In this document: positions 51,401 through 62,294 of the stretch, piece by piece | How positions within the stretch are numbered: the stretch's first letter is position 1 | Layout of the letters: every line of letters begins with the position of its first letter | NCBI RefSeq assembly: GCF_021155765.1 | Contig: NC_060116.1 | Coordinates: forward strand, 10,292,001-10,356,000 | DNA: 64,000 nt | DNA from: Diprion similis | Lineage: Eukaryota; Arthropoda; Insecta; Hymenoptera; Diprionidae | Reading direction: 5' to 3' | Notes under the pieces: generated by a model | Databases searched by the model: none | What the model was told of the DNA's origin: nothing | Seen by the model: the letters and a program-made list of their open reading frames with translations, nothing else | Made by a program: the position numbers and the translations under genes

Positions 51401-54400
51401 AAATCTCACAATTGTTTATGAAATTTGAGACGACTGGTACAACATCGAGATAAGGATTCGCGAAAATAACTCATTTTAAGCTTTTCATATGGCCTCTCGT
51501 ATCAGGTTTCTCCCGAGTTTTTCGATATTACGTTGGCTGCAGGACTGCCAGAGAATGATTACTCGACAGCATTACGGATTTACGTATCTGATAGTAAGGG
51601 AAATTTTGGATTTTACGAACTCGATGTAACGGTATTTCCTGCCGCCGTTTATACAAATTTGAACGACGAACTAGCTCTTGTTAAAAAATTAACATTAGGT
51701 ATGACCTTCGATACTACATGAGAATTTCAATTACAGAATCTTTGTGAACACTTCAATATATTGATCAAACTTTATTCCTAGGATCAGCATCTGCGATAAT
51801 TACGAATTTTGCAAACCAGGAAGTGCAGTCTGTGATTAAAACCGTATTAACTGCTTCGTGGTCTATCCATACGTTATCCCAGCAGCTGAGAGATGTAACT
51901 CTGTTGAGAAGGTCCGGGACAGCTAGTGAAAATAATACAATTCAAGAACAAACCGACATCATATCACAGTTTAAAGATACCATGGTATATTCTACTGGGA
52001 TCTAATAACATTCGCTGTGAGAATCGTAGACACATCTATTCACTTTCAAGAAGTTTTCAAATCAGTCTTATCTGACTATAGGTTGCATATCTGTCTCTCT
52101 GTGAGCTGCGTAGTTCCACGATGGCTAAATTTTGCAGCTCTACTCTGACTTCTATTCTGGGATGCGATCACAACGAACACTTATCAAACAACCACGTCCA
52201 GTTGTCGTATGCGAATAAAATAGCTGTGAACGTTCTTGATAAAATCATTGAAGTGTTACACAAATTAACCCAACAGTCAGAAGATACTACTGTAATTAGG
52301 ACCGACGTGTTAGACATTGGTACAACTATCTTGAGCTCTGTTTCAATCTTGTTAAAAAAACCGAAAGGTAATTTTCGAATCATTCTACTCACAATCAGCC
52401 TGTTTCTCTTTTTCATTAACGATGTATTGTGATTTTAATTGTCACTTATATTTTTTATGTTTTATAAGGGCGTGTTAATAAGCGGATTTCCCGTCGGTCC
52501 AATAACTGGGAGGGAGAAAAAAAACAGGCTTATCAAAAAAAACGACTCGCTCATCATACCGAAAACGTAATGGACACCTTAAATAATTATGCCGCACTGT
52601 TCGCGCGATACATGGCTCCACATGAGGATGACTATTTAACCAATCCTACTGAAGATATCTGCATCTCTGTGCAAAAAACTAATCGTGGTATGAAAACGGC
52701 TACATTGCCTTCTTATGCCGAAGTAAACGTATCTATTATCACTAATGACACTGAGGAGATGTACGATTTACAAGTAATAACGTTGAAAAATAATCCCTAT
52801 TGGTGGGAAAAAAGTGCAGAGGATATAAGTTTTCCTTTGGTAAGGATAATTTGCTTTAATTCATCATTTTCGTATTGGAAACGACTGCTTCTTGGTTCTA
52901 ATCAGTTTTTAATAAATCGTAGATCAAAGTAGACGTTTTTAATACAGTAAAGGAATTACGAAGTAGAATGGCAAGAGTGGGGGCAGCGCGAAAACATGAA
53001 GTGAGAAGATTTTCGACTCCAGTCACTTATCATGCAGATCTCCAATTCGTTATGCCGGAAACTGGCGGCCTTGTAAATCATCGTCGAGTCCAAGGTTAAA
53101 TCTCTGAATATAAATGTCACTGCAATTATGTTTATTAACCGTAATGAGTATTCAATTTGTCTTTTTAATGCCTAGGTACGGTAGCATTAAAACCAACGTG
53201 GAACTATACGGCATCCGATATAGCCGTTCACGAAATGGAGCTTCAAGCCGGAGGTAAAATCGTTCTGATGTTTGATAACAATGGCGACGATATGTTGCTC
53301 CGAGTGGTGGTTAAGAAAAACGATCCACCTGATCTGAACGATTTTTGGGATTCAGAAGTGGTGCCTAAATTTGAAGGAAAAAATTTAACAGACCGTCAGA
53401 AGTGGTCCATTTATCGGGATTTTGATGACAATACCGAAGAATCAGTTTTTTATTATGTCGGTGTGTTACCGCATGAGGTAAAGTGGAAATTCATGATATT
53501 GAAAGTATAACGATCTTTCAAAGAAAATTGTGATCTGACCGGAGGGAGAATAATTCAAGTGTTAAAATAAATTGCATGCAGGTTACCATAAGGGCACTCC
53601 TCAAAGAGATTGATCCTCCAATGCCCGACTCTTTCCTGTATAAAACACCGCCTCCAAAACCCAAGAACGTAAACTCGAGTAATTATATTGCGTACAGCTT
53701 CAGGGTACACAATGCAAAATGCCTTCGTTGGAACAGCCCTAAACGAAGTTGGGAAAATCACTGCAAGGTACGAGAGAGTGATTTAACAGAAACTACTCTA
53801 TCCTGTCACTGTGATGGACTCAGTACAATCGGAGCATCATTCCGTGCTATCGAGACGGTTAGAAGGTCCTCTTCGAGGCTCTCGTTGTTTTTTCAGTTCA
53901 TGGACAATTCACTCATATTTTGGTAAGTTGGCACAATACTCAAATCGGTATCGCAAAAGGATGAGGCGTTTTTAGGATAGTAGTTTACATTTAATCCAAA
54001 TTAGGTTTTTAGTTTACCTTACCGTTTGCTTCTTGGGATTATTTGCATGGAGTGGAATGAGGGATCGACGAGATAAAAACCAGGATAGGCTCATATTTTT
54101 GGATGATAACATCGAAGGCGACGCGTATTGCTATGTCATTATAGTGCACACTGGGGAAAATGTAGATCCCACAACCTCTTCAAGGGTATAACGCGTACAA
54201 ATTTATTATGTCCCACAGTCAGAATTATTCGATGAATTTTTCAGGTGGCTATAATGCTAGAGGGCTCTTATGGAACTAGTTCTGTGCACGTTTTACATTC
54301 ATTCAAGAGACGAGTTATGCTCAAAGGAACTAAGGATTATTTTGTTTTACGCACACCTCGGTCACTTGGGGATGTCTTCTGTTTGCACTTGTGGCACAAT

Positions 54401-56070
54401 GACAAGGGCTCGAAGCCGATTTGGTAATATTTTATGGCGAACTATTTATCTTCGAAGAATTCGACTATTGACACAGTGATTTGATATACATACTCTTATA
54501 GGTTTATTGGAAAAATCATAGTGCATGATGTGCAAAATCATCACGTTAGTTTCTTCGTGCTCAACACATGGCTTCCTCCACTTGGCGATGATGGTTGGAT
54601 TTATTTATTTATATGCATTAAAGTTACCTGTCTTTTACCGTTTTATCGCAGGATATTATATTCCTTGCAGGTCGTATGGGTGTTTCTTGCTACAGAATGC
54701 TGAATAACGAAATATTTTCGTGGCAAACGCGTTTGAGAAATGCCATTGCTGATTCAATGAATGCCGGATATCACTGTTGGTTGGGAATGTGCATGAGGTA
54801 GGTGCTTTTTAAATTTCCCCTCCAAGTTTCCACAATGTGAGATAAAATACTTAATCAATTCAATATCGTGAAGGCAATTGCCACGAAACAATACGAGGCG
54901 TAGACGAGTGGTCCTGGCTTTTACTCATGCTTGCGTATTGATGGCATTCGTCACCGCATTTTATCCAATGCATAAATACGAGACCATAGTAAAACACTAC
55001 GAATTGGATAATATCGAAGAGTTTAAATTTGCATGGGAAGAAGTCATGGTTGGAGTAGTCGCAGCTACCATGGCATTTTTTGTGAACTGCTTCCTATTTT
55101 GGATAGCGAAAAATGTAGCACCTGCCCAGTCATATACGTCTGAATACTCTTCAAGGTGATACTTGGCTTGTCTTCGCTTCATAATTTTTACGTTACACAA
55201 TATTTGTCTGCGCTGTAGATACCGCGTATACTAATGAACAAAATTTTTCACAGATTTACGGAAGAACTTCTTATTCCAATGCCGACAAGTCCCGATGTAT
55301 CGGCGTCCAGTATACCATCTGACAAGAAGATGTTATTCGCGGAAGAAGTCCAGCAACGGACCTTGTATACACCAGGCTCAAAGCAATTAATTGCCGAGCG
55401 AACGATGCCCCTTAAATTGCCCCAGGCTCGCGGTCAAAGAATTTTTTATGACGAAGTAAAAATAAATTGAGTTATTGTTTCTGTAATCAAAGTGCCATGC
55501 TAGACGTAATTCGGGCGTGTTTGGTACATCTTCGCATATTTTTCCAGGTAATATCGAAAATGGGACCAGTTCAGGCGACTCAGAGAATCCGAAACGCTCA
55601 TATATTTTCACATAATTATCTGTACCCGTTGTGGGCAGTGCTTGGAGCAGTGCTACTCATAGCTTTGTATTTCATACTATTTTATGGTACATTTTATACT
55701 TGGTCAACCGGACTTCGCTATATGTTTGCCACATTTGTCGGATTTTCATTCAGTTTCGCAATTCTAGAACCAGCGAGAGTTAGTATAGTTCATTGAATTT
55801 GTATATCATGAGATGTTTATTGAGATGTTTTTAAAATCTAAAACGATGAACTGAGGTTCTCGCTTCAATAATCGTTACTTTTTGTTGCAGGTGACATTTT
55901 TTGCCTTCTGGAAAATGAAGACGCAGAGAGGAATTTTTGTGATTGATGATAGAAGCCGCGTTGCAATATACGTGACTCGTGATTTGGATGTCATTCAAAT
56001 GGGAAAGAACAGTACAGCAGAGATTTACAAACTTCCTACAAATAATCCTTCGACTAAAGTAACAAAATAA
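48497..56070 (+). CDS. Polycystin-1-like receptor with EGF, PKD, REJ, GAIN/GPS and PLAT domains; short membrane region
   Basis: A large cell-surface glycoprotein of the PKD1/PKD1L/PKDREJ (lov-1) family. Exons: 48497-49154, 49262-49531, 49592-50012, 50141-50322, 50407-50690, 50805-51056, 51134-51376, 51506-51698, 51782-51984, 52082-52367, 52469-52839, 52923-53094, 53176-53477, 53582-53922, 54005-54185, 54245-54423, 54502-54593, 54671-54797, 54874-55155, 55254-55455, 55548-55778, 55891-56070; 1883 aa, phases consistent. Start follows an in-frame TAG; signal peptide about residues 1-19. EGF-like repeats at about 68-96, 198-223 and 230-261; a PKD fold around 290-380 (DFGDG and NYTHAYDKEAAYN); a REJ region after that; a GPS-like Cys/Trp motif at about 1330-1365; TM1 about 1387-1411; PLAT about 1424-1545; TM2 1598-1618, TM3 1643-1664, TM4 1774-1796, TM5 1804-1826. 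It stops about 57 residues after TM5, so the six channel-like helices of full-length polycystin-1 are absent. Likely in sperm or cilium; that role is inferred. Confidence 0.88.
53804..53824 (+). other. GPS motif of the polycystin-like protein, catalytic His replaced by Gly
   Basis: The GAIN/GPS site reads CHCDGLS, where autoproteolysing members have C-x-C-x-H-L-S/T. Gly (about residue 1358, codon GGA at 53816-53818) takes the place of the His that activates the nucleophile. The upstream Trp and Cys pattern (CLRWN and SWENHC) is intact. Self-cleavage is therefore unlikely. Confidence 0.7.
54153..54590 (+). other. PLAT domain region
   Basis: Exons 15-17 encode YVIIVHTGENV, GTKDYFVLRTPRSLGDVFCL and WFIGKIIVHDV, the beta-sandwich PLAT/LH2 pattern found in the first intracellular loop of polycystin-1 proteins, where it binds lipids and trafficking partners. 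Confidence 0.85.
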
Positions 56071-59000
56071 TTTTAATAACGCTCGAAGAAAAATACACTT
56101 CATAAAAACCGGACGGAAGAAAAAGTAACCGAAGACATCAATCAGGTTTGAGGAAAAGTAAAAAGCCAATCAGCATCGGTCGCAAGATTCTATAAAATTT
56201 TTCCAAATAATCGTCGCAATATGTTGAATATGAGCCATTTATCGTTGTATTCTACCGGAGTCTATAGTTATTTGTAATGAACGTACAAAAAAGTTTCAAC
56301 ACTCTGCCCATCCTTCTCGTTTAAGGATTCAGAAATAGCTATAGCTGTCTTTTTCACCTCAGTGAAACATGCAATTTAACTACGTGAAATAGCAAAAATT
56401 TTGCACCTATTATAACTGAATTCTATCAGCAATCCGACGATTTTCAAGGGTATTGCTAAACAGGATGAAAAATCCTTAGGCTGCGACCGCCAAATACATC
56501 GATGCTCGACGACGAGTGATCGGAAATAGTAAATCTTAGAGCGCAGAGTCCGCAGTCCGCGTAAGTACGTCGTGAGAGCAACAACACGAATTTTGTATTC
56601 CGCTGTAAGTATGCTAGGTTGATTGTGTTTACGTGCCCTTGCCACTTTGTTTACGAAGCCTGTTGTGAAATTGTCGAGGTTCGCCGGGACAGTGTAAGTA
56701 TTCATAGTCAGTTGGGTGCGGTGTTACCGGGCTGCAGAAGGTTCATTATGAGTTCAGTGGTGTGCTAATTAATAATTACTCCAAGTGCCCTTAAAAGTTG
56801 TGAAGTGAACAAATCGTGGCTCTCGCATAATTCCGCGACCAAATAACGAGCAACGTGTGCGAATTTACTTCCAAATTGATAGTTTCGCAGTGTGAAAAGT
56901 GACACGGTGCCTGATTGGTCTGAACACAGCGCTGCAGCAGCGGATTTTCAACGCAAGGTAATTTGTGGCATTTTTATACTTGTTACTCTACAAACTTGTT
57001 GAACCCTTAGAAGTCATTCGACAATCCGTTAGCGGAACGCATGATCTTGCTCGTATTTGCGTGGTCCTGTAGGATCTAGTCCCGGCTCTATCAATGCTGC
57101 ATCGTGTATATATAAACCACCGGCGAAGTTCTAGTGGTATGAATTTTCTGTATCTTGAACCCTCGCGGGATCGCGGGTCGCAAATTCTCTCTATCTTAGC
57201 CATAAAGCGCGAGGATAAAGATAGCGCGCATTTTTCCACACCATTGTATCAGCCCTAGTATGGAAGCTATAGAAATTTATATCGAGGGATGTCGAATGTT
57301 TAAGATATCCTTACTCAATATATACTCATTGTATATTATCTGTTTTATCTCTCCTACCGTGTGAACTTACACGCGCAAGTCTGGCCACAATTTATACTAT
57401 CTCTATAATATGATTGAATTTTCACACGAGGTCAAAAAAACTTGACTCCGTTTCAAGCTTCAACTGCTATTTTATATCTTAAAGAGAGGTGATTTCGGAT
57501 ATTGTTGGACGTAATTGCGAATTAGAGATTTTAGGATTCGTGACGTGGAGTGAAGTGTATGATCAAAAAGAAACATCGTAGTTATAAAAAGTTCCAATTA
57601 AGTGTTTGAAATTGAACATCAAAGCGTTTTCATTCGCCCGGTCTCCTACAGATTTCGTACGCGAATACCTACGCATATGAATCCACCCTCTCATACTGCA
57701 GTCATATTTCTGCAAATGAGATTCGTGCTTTGAAGAACAGACCGTTCTGAAATTAATTACAGACGTATATATTTGCAAGCGAGTATAAAGATTGGAAGAT
57801 GAAAATTGCTGTCACCGGCTGACGTCTTCACGTAGGTATATATATTGAATTTTGGGGTAAAGACTTACAGTTGCTATTGTAATAATCTGTTCACTTTTGT
57901 ACAGAATCGAACACCGTGCAGCCGTGTTGAATTGAACTACGATGTTGAAAAGTGAAATAAGGCATATTGCGAGAGCCAGACTTGCACTTGCGATTTCTGA
58001 GCCGGAATATGAAAATTCGTTGTCGTCCCTTTTGATAATGGATTGAAGAACGTCCGTTTGATCGAGGAGCATGAAACTTATTAAATGAATCCCCTTCACG
58101 AGCACGTCTCTTTGAGGAAGCGATTCGTCTTTCGAGTAGAATCTCTTTATAACAATGTTAAAACACGGCTGACGTTGACGTCCATGTATAATTACGAAAG
58201 CAACGGTTTGTCTATGATACAAACATGAAAAGTATAATCGTAATAGCGCACGAGGAAGTGCAGCATACCTATATATATCCTATGTCGGCAGAGTGCAAGT
58301 TTTTAACATTATTGTGGAAAAGGTCTGTAACTTCGTGAGTTTTTCCGTCGAGCGAATTAAGATTTGCATAATCTCGCGCACTTGGCTTTAAGTATCCCTT
58401 GAATGTAAATGCAGCTTGGTAGTTAAAAAAAAAGGTTCAACATAGAAGAAAGCACGATTTGGACTTTTTGCTTTACACTGCTGTCTTGGAATGAGCGACG
58501 CGAAAGAAAACTACCAGAATTCGACGATTCTTCTACTAGGCTTGAGAATCCTTCCAACTCTTAATTTACTCAAATGCATCGATAAGATCTCGGAGATTGA
58601 GAATGTCTTCGACGTTAAATTAGCTCGACTGTACCGTGACGGTGAAACAAAAACAAGAAACGCGTAGAAAATCTCTTCCCACTCGCAAGTTTCATCAGGT
58701 CCTTACGGCAGGACTATAGATAAATTCAATTTCCTCCGTTCCCTGGTGCATCTTATGGTAAACGATGTATGTATGTACGTACCTGCTTACTACGTCGGTT
58801 TCACACTAATGAGACCAAACGAGGTGGCAGTGTCTTGAAAGACGACGGGATAATTTTTTTGCAAAAAGTGTATTGGTGTGCTTTCGGTTTTGCTGAATTA
58901 ACTTTTCTGCAGTTGTTCGAATTTCAAATAACTCCGATTTTCCTTGCATTCCGTTCTGGATGGATTCCAGACGAAGCTTTAATTGAAGTAATTAATAGTA

Positions 59001-59262
59001 TTGTATAACGAAGCCGTCGAACGGCTGAAGTGAACCGATGATGAATGGCGTTGAATTCCTTTTGAACTTTATTACCAGCCAATTAGATCCTGAATGTTCG
59101 GCATGCGATGCCACCTCTACAGAGTCTTGTTCCCCGCTTATCGACTTTTCGTGCGATTCAACGTCGAATCAGTTATAGAAAATCCGATGCGAAGACCCGG
59201 AAAAGTGGCGAATATTCGGAGCTTCTTAGTAATATCATGCCCTTATTCACATTTTAATAAAA
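56071..59262. other. Intergenic region
   Basis: No supported coding exon. Open frames at 57.8-58.2 kb (minus) and 58.8-59.4 kb (plus) have no recognisable domains or paired splice sites. The stretch 56500-56960 looks like a non-coding first exon (separate entry). AATAAA on the minus strand at 59068-59073 may serve the weak minus-strand gene described below. Confidence 0.45.
56573..56955 (+). promoter_or_regulatory. Candidate untranslated first exon and promoter
   Basis: The style is that of an insect 5' UTR exon: a TCAGTTG initiator-like sequence near 56708, moderate GC content, phrases such as GTGTGAAAAGTGACACGGTG, and an end at CGCAAG followed by GTAATT, a usable donor. No coding exon that it must join is visible nearby. 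It could serve the small gene at 61275 or a gene beyond the window. Weak inference. Confidence 0.25.
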
Positions 59263-60887
59263 TTAGGATTTATCGCGTGTTGCATGCATTCCGCGAATGT
59301 CATCGGCGACGAAGACACGCTTTTCCACACTCTTTCGCTGCTGCCCTGGGTCCGTAAAGCCTTGTTTGTCGCTCATTGGAATTCTGTTCAGGTCGGCCGC
59401 GATTCGCGAGCGAGGCTGAGTTGGCGCTGAAGTGGCGTTGTATATATGCGGCCTCACGCCGATGTCGTCCAAGCATTTTTGTGATTTTACCTGGAAAATA
59501 ACCCACGAGTTGAAAGCCGTGCCCGGAATGTTCCAGCCGACGATACTCTGTTCGTATAGGATTTTTGCTTTCAGTTAAGAGCTTGGATGATGATAGAAAT
59601 ATTATATCCCGTTTCAGAATTATCTCTTTAATTATCAGAGGACTTTACTTCCATTCACATCACAGTAAAAATCACTCCCAGCTCTTCAGTTTTATGAAAT
59701 TTTACGAAAAATGACGTCGTCAAAATCTTCAAAGTATGTTCTGGGGCACTTCTTGCGTTTTTAGACTACACAGGAAGAATATTATTTTGCCTTAAATATT
59801 TATCTGTGATCACAAATGATGTCTGTGCTAATATCATTATATTCATATAATGTATTCGTGCGTTATTTATAATCAACGGAATATATTATTACCGAAAACT
59901 CTTTTATCCCTGGACACTTAGTTACTGCTGTAGATATCCGTGCGTTACTGTAGAAAACAAACGCAATTTTGGTACTGAATCTGTACAGAAGAGCTGTCGA
60001 AAGCCTCGGATCCCCGAGTGATTGGATACAATTGGCCAATCACCTAAGTGTGCGCGATCCGTTTGGGAAGTTCGGACCACTTGTCTAAATTATGATGACC
60101 AAATTAGAAAGCTTTAGATTGATCTATCGTTAATGTATATCCGCGTTTTAGCACAGCGTTACTAAGATTCGCTCGGTAATTTACCTCAGCCTCAGTCTCA
60201 GTATCAACTCCAGTTCCGAACTCGGCCAGGTTGCAATCCAATCTCGACCGGTTGGTAATGGCGTTCGTAATTATTATACGAGGCGTTATTGTATCGCATT
60301 GATCAGACGTTATATCGCCGGGATCTGAGCTCGTATACGAATACACGAGACTATCGAGCACATCGATCGGTTTGTGGACTGAAGTAAACTGCGCTACATG
60401 TTGCACTACCTGTAACACAATATCGTACAAAGTTATTGCCTCGAGTGCTGATCAGACGGAATTGGCAGGGGAGGCGTAACTGTGCTTGAAACTTCTCTTG
60501 AAAATTTCTGTGAATAAAATTTTTGAAAGTTTGGATTATAGTTTCAGTACGAATTTCCGAAGATTTAAAGAGTTTATCTTCTTTTTGTTTTCAAGCGAAC
60601 GATCACCTGAAAATCAACGAGGATATTATGTGCCCGTGGACTCCAGGCTTTTTATAATCGCATAAAGTAGATTATCTAAAAGTATGTATTATGTTGATGA
60701 CAGTGAGAGTCTACTCAGATAATTGGATTAGTTTTTTACTATTCTCCTCAATTCATCCGTCGGTATCGACACATTCCCGATACGCGTGTAGGCTTATAAC
60801 TTCTATGTGACTGATAGTAAGACTGGTCACAAAAACACTCCTTCAAAGTGTGATGAGCTTTTTCGCAACCTTGTCACTCACGTTCAT
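59263..60887 (-). CDS. Possible small minus-strand gene of unknown function
   Basis: Two in-phase, stop-free exons with good splice sites on the minus strand: 60409-60185 (acceptor TTGTGTTACAG, donor GAG|GTAAAT, 75 codons, phase 0 at both ends) and 59490-59263 (acceptor TATTTTCCAG, ending in TAA). A possible start, ATGAAC, lies at 60887-60882 before a GTGAGT donor, giving 152 aa. Other upstream exons are equally possible. The protein is polar and Asp/Ser/Thr/Arg-rich, with no recognised domain, membrane helix or signal peptide. The terminal exon is more GC-rich than its surroundings. ATTAAA and AATAAA follow at about 59257 and 59073. The exon pair is moderately convincing; the start exon is a guess. 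Confidence 0.38.
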
Positions 60888-61274
60888 GCTTGTTTTGATC
60901 GCATTTGAATCTGCCGATAAGAAATACGTTAGCTATTCACATACCTACTGAAGGTACAGATTAATTATTTTCCGAACTCGGAAGTCAAGTTCATTATTTT
61001 ATTTATTGTTTTCTCCGACGAAATAAATGACGGCCTGGAAAGCCATGAGTATATTCGGATCACAACCTCTAAATCATGGGTAATTCAAAAATGTCTAAAT
61101 TCAAAATCTTATAAAAACATTACTCGGCCAAACAGTTTCCTGGACGTTACTCCGCGTAAAAATTCCTCCCCCCTCCCCCCCTCCTTTTCTCGCTTTACTT
61201 TTCCATAAAAAATTCTTAACGTTACCACCTTGAGGCGATATATCTTCTCATTGTATCGGCAAAGCTCTTGCATC
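60888..61274. other. Short intergenic stretch
   Basis: Nothing coding is recognised. It contains a CT/poly-C tract at about 61166-61190 and must hold the proximal promoter or 5' UTR of the plus-strand gene at 61275. Confidence 0.4.
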
Positions 61275-62294
61275 ATGGCGGAATGTGGCTGCTGCGGGAA
61301 ATGCATCCATCCAATTTGTCCCCCGGAATCTGCTCAGCCACCATACGACGAGGTATCTCACCAGATAGGCAACAACATAATGAGTATCAAGGTGCCCAGG
61401 AACATTGGCCAAATTAAGGAGGTCCAGGACAGCGTTTCGGGCGTAGGCCAAGAACAGGGAACCCCTCGTCTTGACGTATCCTGCGCAGATTCTCACGGTA
61501 CGGTTTCTAAATATTTCTCGAGAGGTATCGTTCTTTCGTTTTACAGATATGTATTTACCCACTTTTAAATTCGAGTACATGGCTTTCAAAGAAAACCAGA
61601 AACGAGCAGAAATATTGCGTCTCGTTTATCCCGAAGTGATCCTTGAAAATTCTTCGCTCTTTTTTCGGGCTCGTTATTGAAGCTCTGCAGAAATCTTGCC
61701 TGCTTCTGGTTGTTGATGAAACGGAGAGGATTGAAGGTGATGAATCATCTTCCCGATTACTTTTATACGTCGGTTTCACCACCGCAGCGGAACTTGGTTT
61801 TAGCACTCTCATTTCAACATTGGATTCCTTCAGGAAGAAAGGGGAAATTGCTTTTTCCTAATCACTGCTATGTTCGAGCGATATCTTTGAAATCCAATCT
61901 TTTTGTTGCACCTCAGTTATTTGTCTTAATGAATGTCAGGATCATCTGTAAACGTCATGAACTTTGACCCACGACTATCAGAAACAACCTTCTTGTTCCC
62001 CTTTCAGGCAAGAAGTGCAGGGAGGGTTGCGTCAAGGTGAATGTCATCCCGAATACGATTGCTCCGGCTAAGAAACCCGACGAAGAAATGTTTTTGCTAA
62101 GATCAACCCGTCAGTATCTCGGTCCAGACGATATGAAGAATAGTTTAGAGATCGAGCTTAAGACACCGAGGAATTATATCCCATGGCCAGATCCAGGTCC
62201 CGTGCCACCCATCATCACGGTGGTTTCCCAGAAAGGCACGGGAGCTGAGAAAAAACGGAAAAAAGGCAAGAAGGGCAAGAAGGGAACAAAGTGA
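61275..62294 (+). CDS. Uncharacterised small protein, Cys-rich N-terminus and Lys-rich C-terminus
   Basis: Two exons, 61275-61497 (donor CACG|GTACGG) and 62008-62294 (acceptor CCCCTTTCAG), join in phase 1 and give 169 aa ending in TGA. I do not recognise the family. The N-terminus is cysteine-rich (AECGCCGKCIHPICPP), with further cysteines across the junction (KKCREGC). The middle contains NYIPWPDPGPVPPI, and the C-terminus is a basic KKRKKGKKGKKG tail. There is no signal peptide or membrane helix, so it is probably cytosolic or nuclear. An upstream in-frame ATG at 61230 would add 15 residues; I prefer 61275 because the Cys-rich part starts there. The clean splice junction and GC-richer exons argue that it is real. 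Confidence 0.6.

Noticed and set aside
57812..58222. 136-codon minus-strand frame
   Set aside because: No domain recognised, no usable acceptor or donor, AT-rich and probably random.
61248..61589. 113-codon minus-strand frame
   Set aside because: Antisense to the first exon of the plus-strand gene at 61275, which has a phase-matched second exon.
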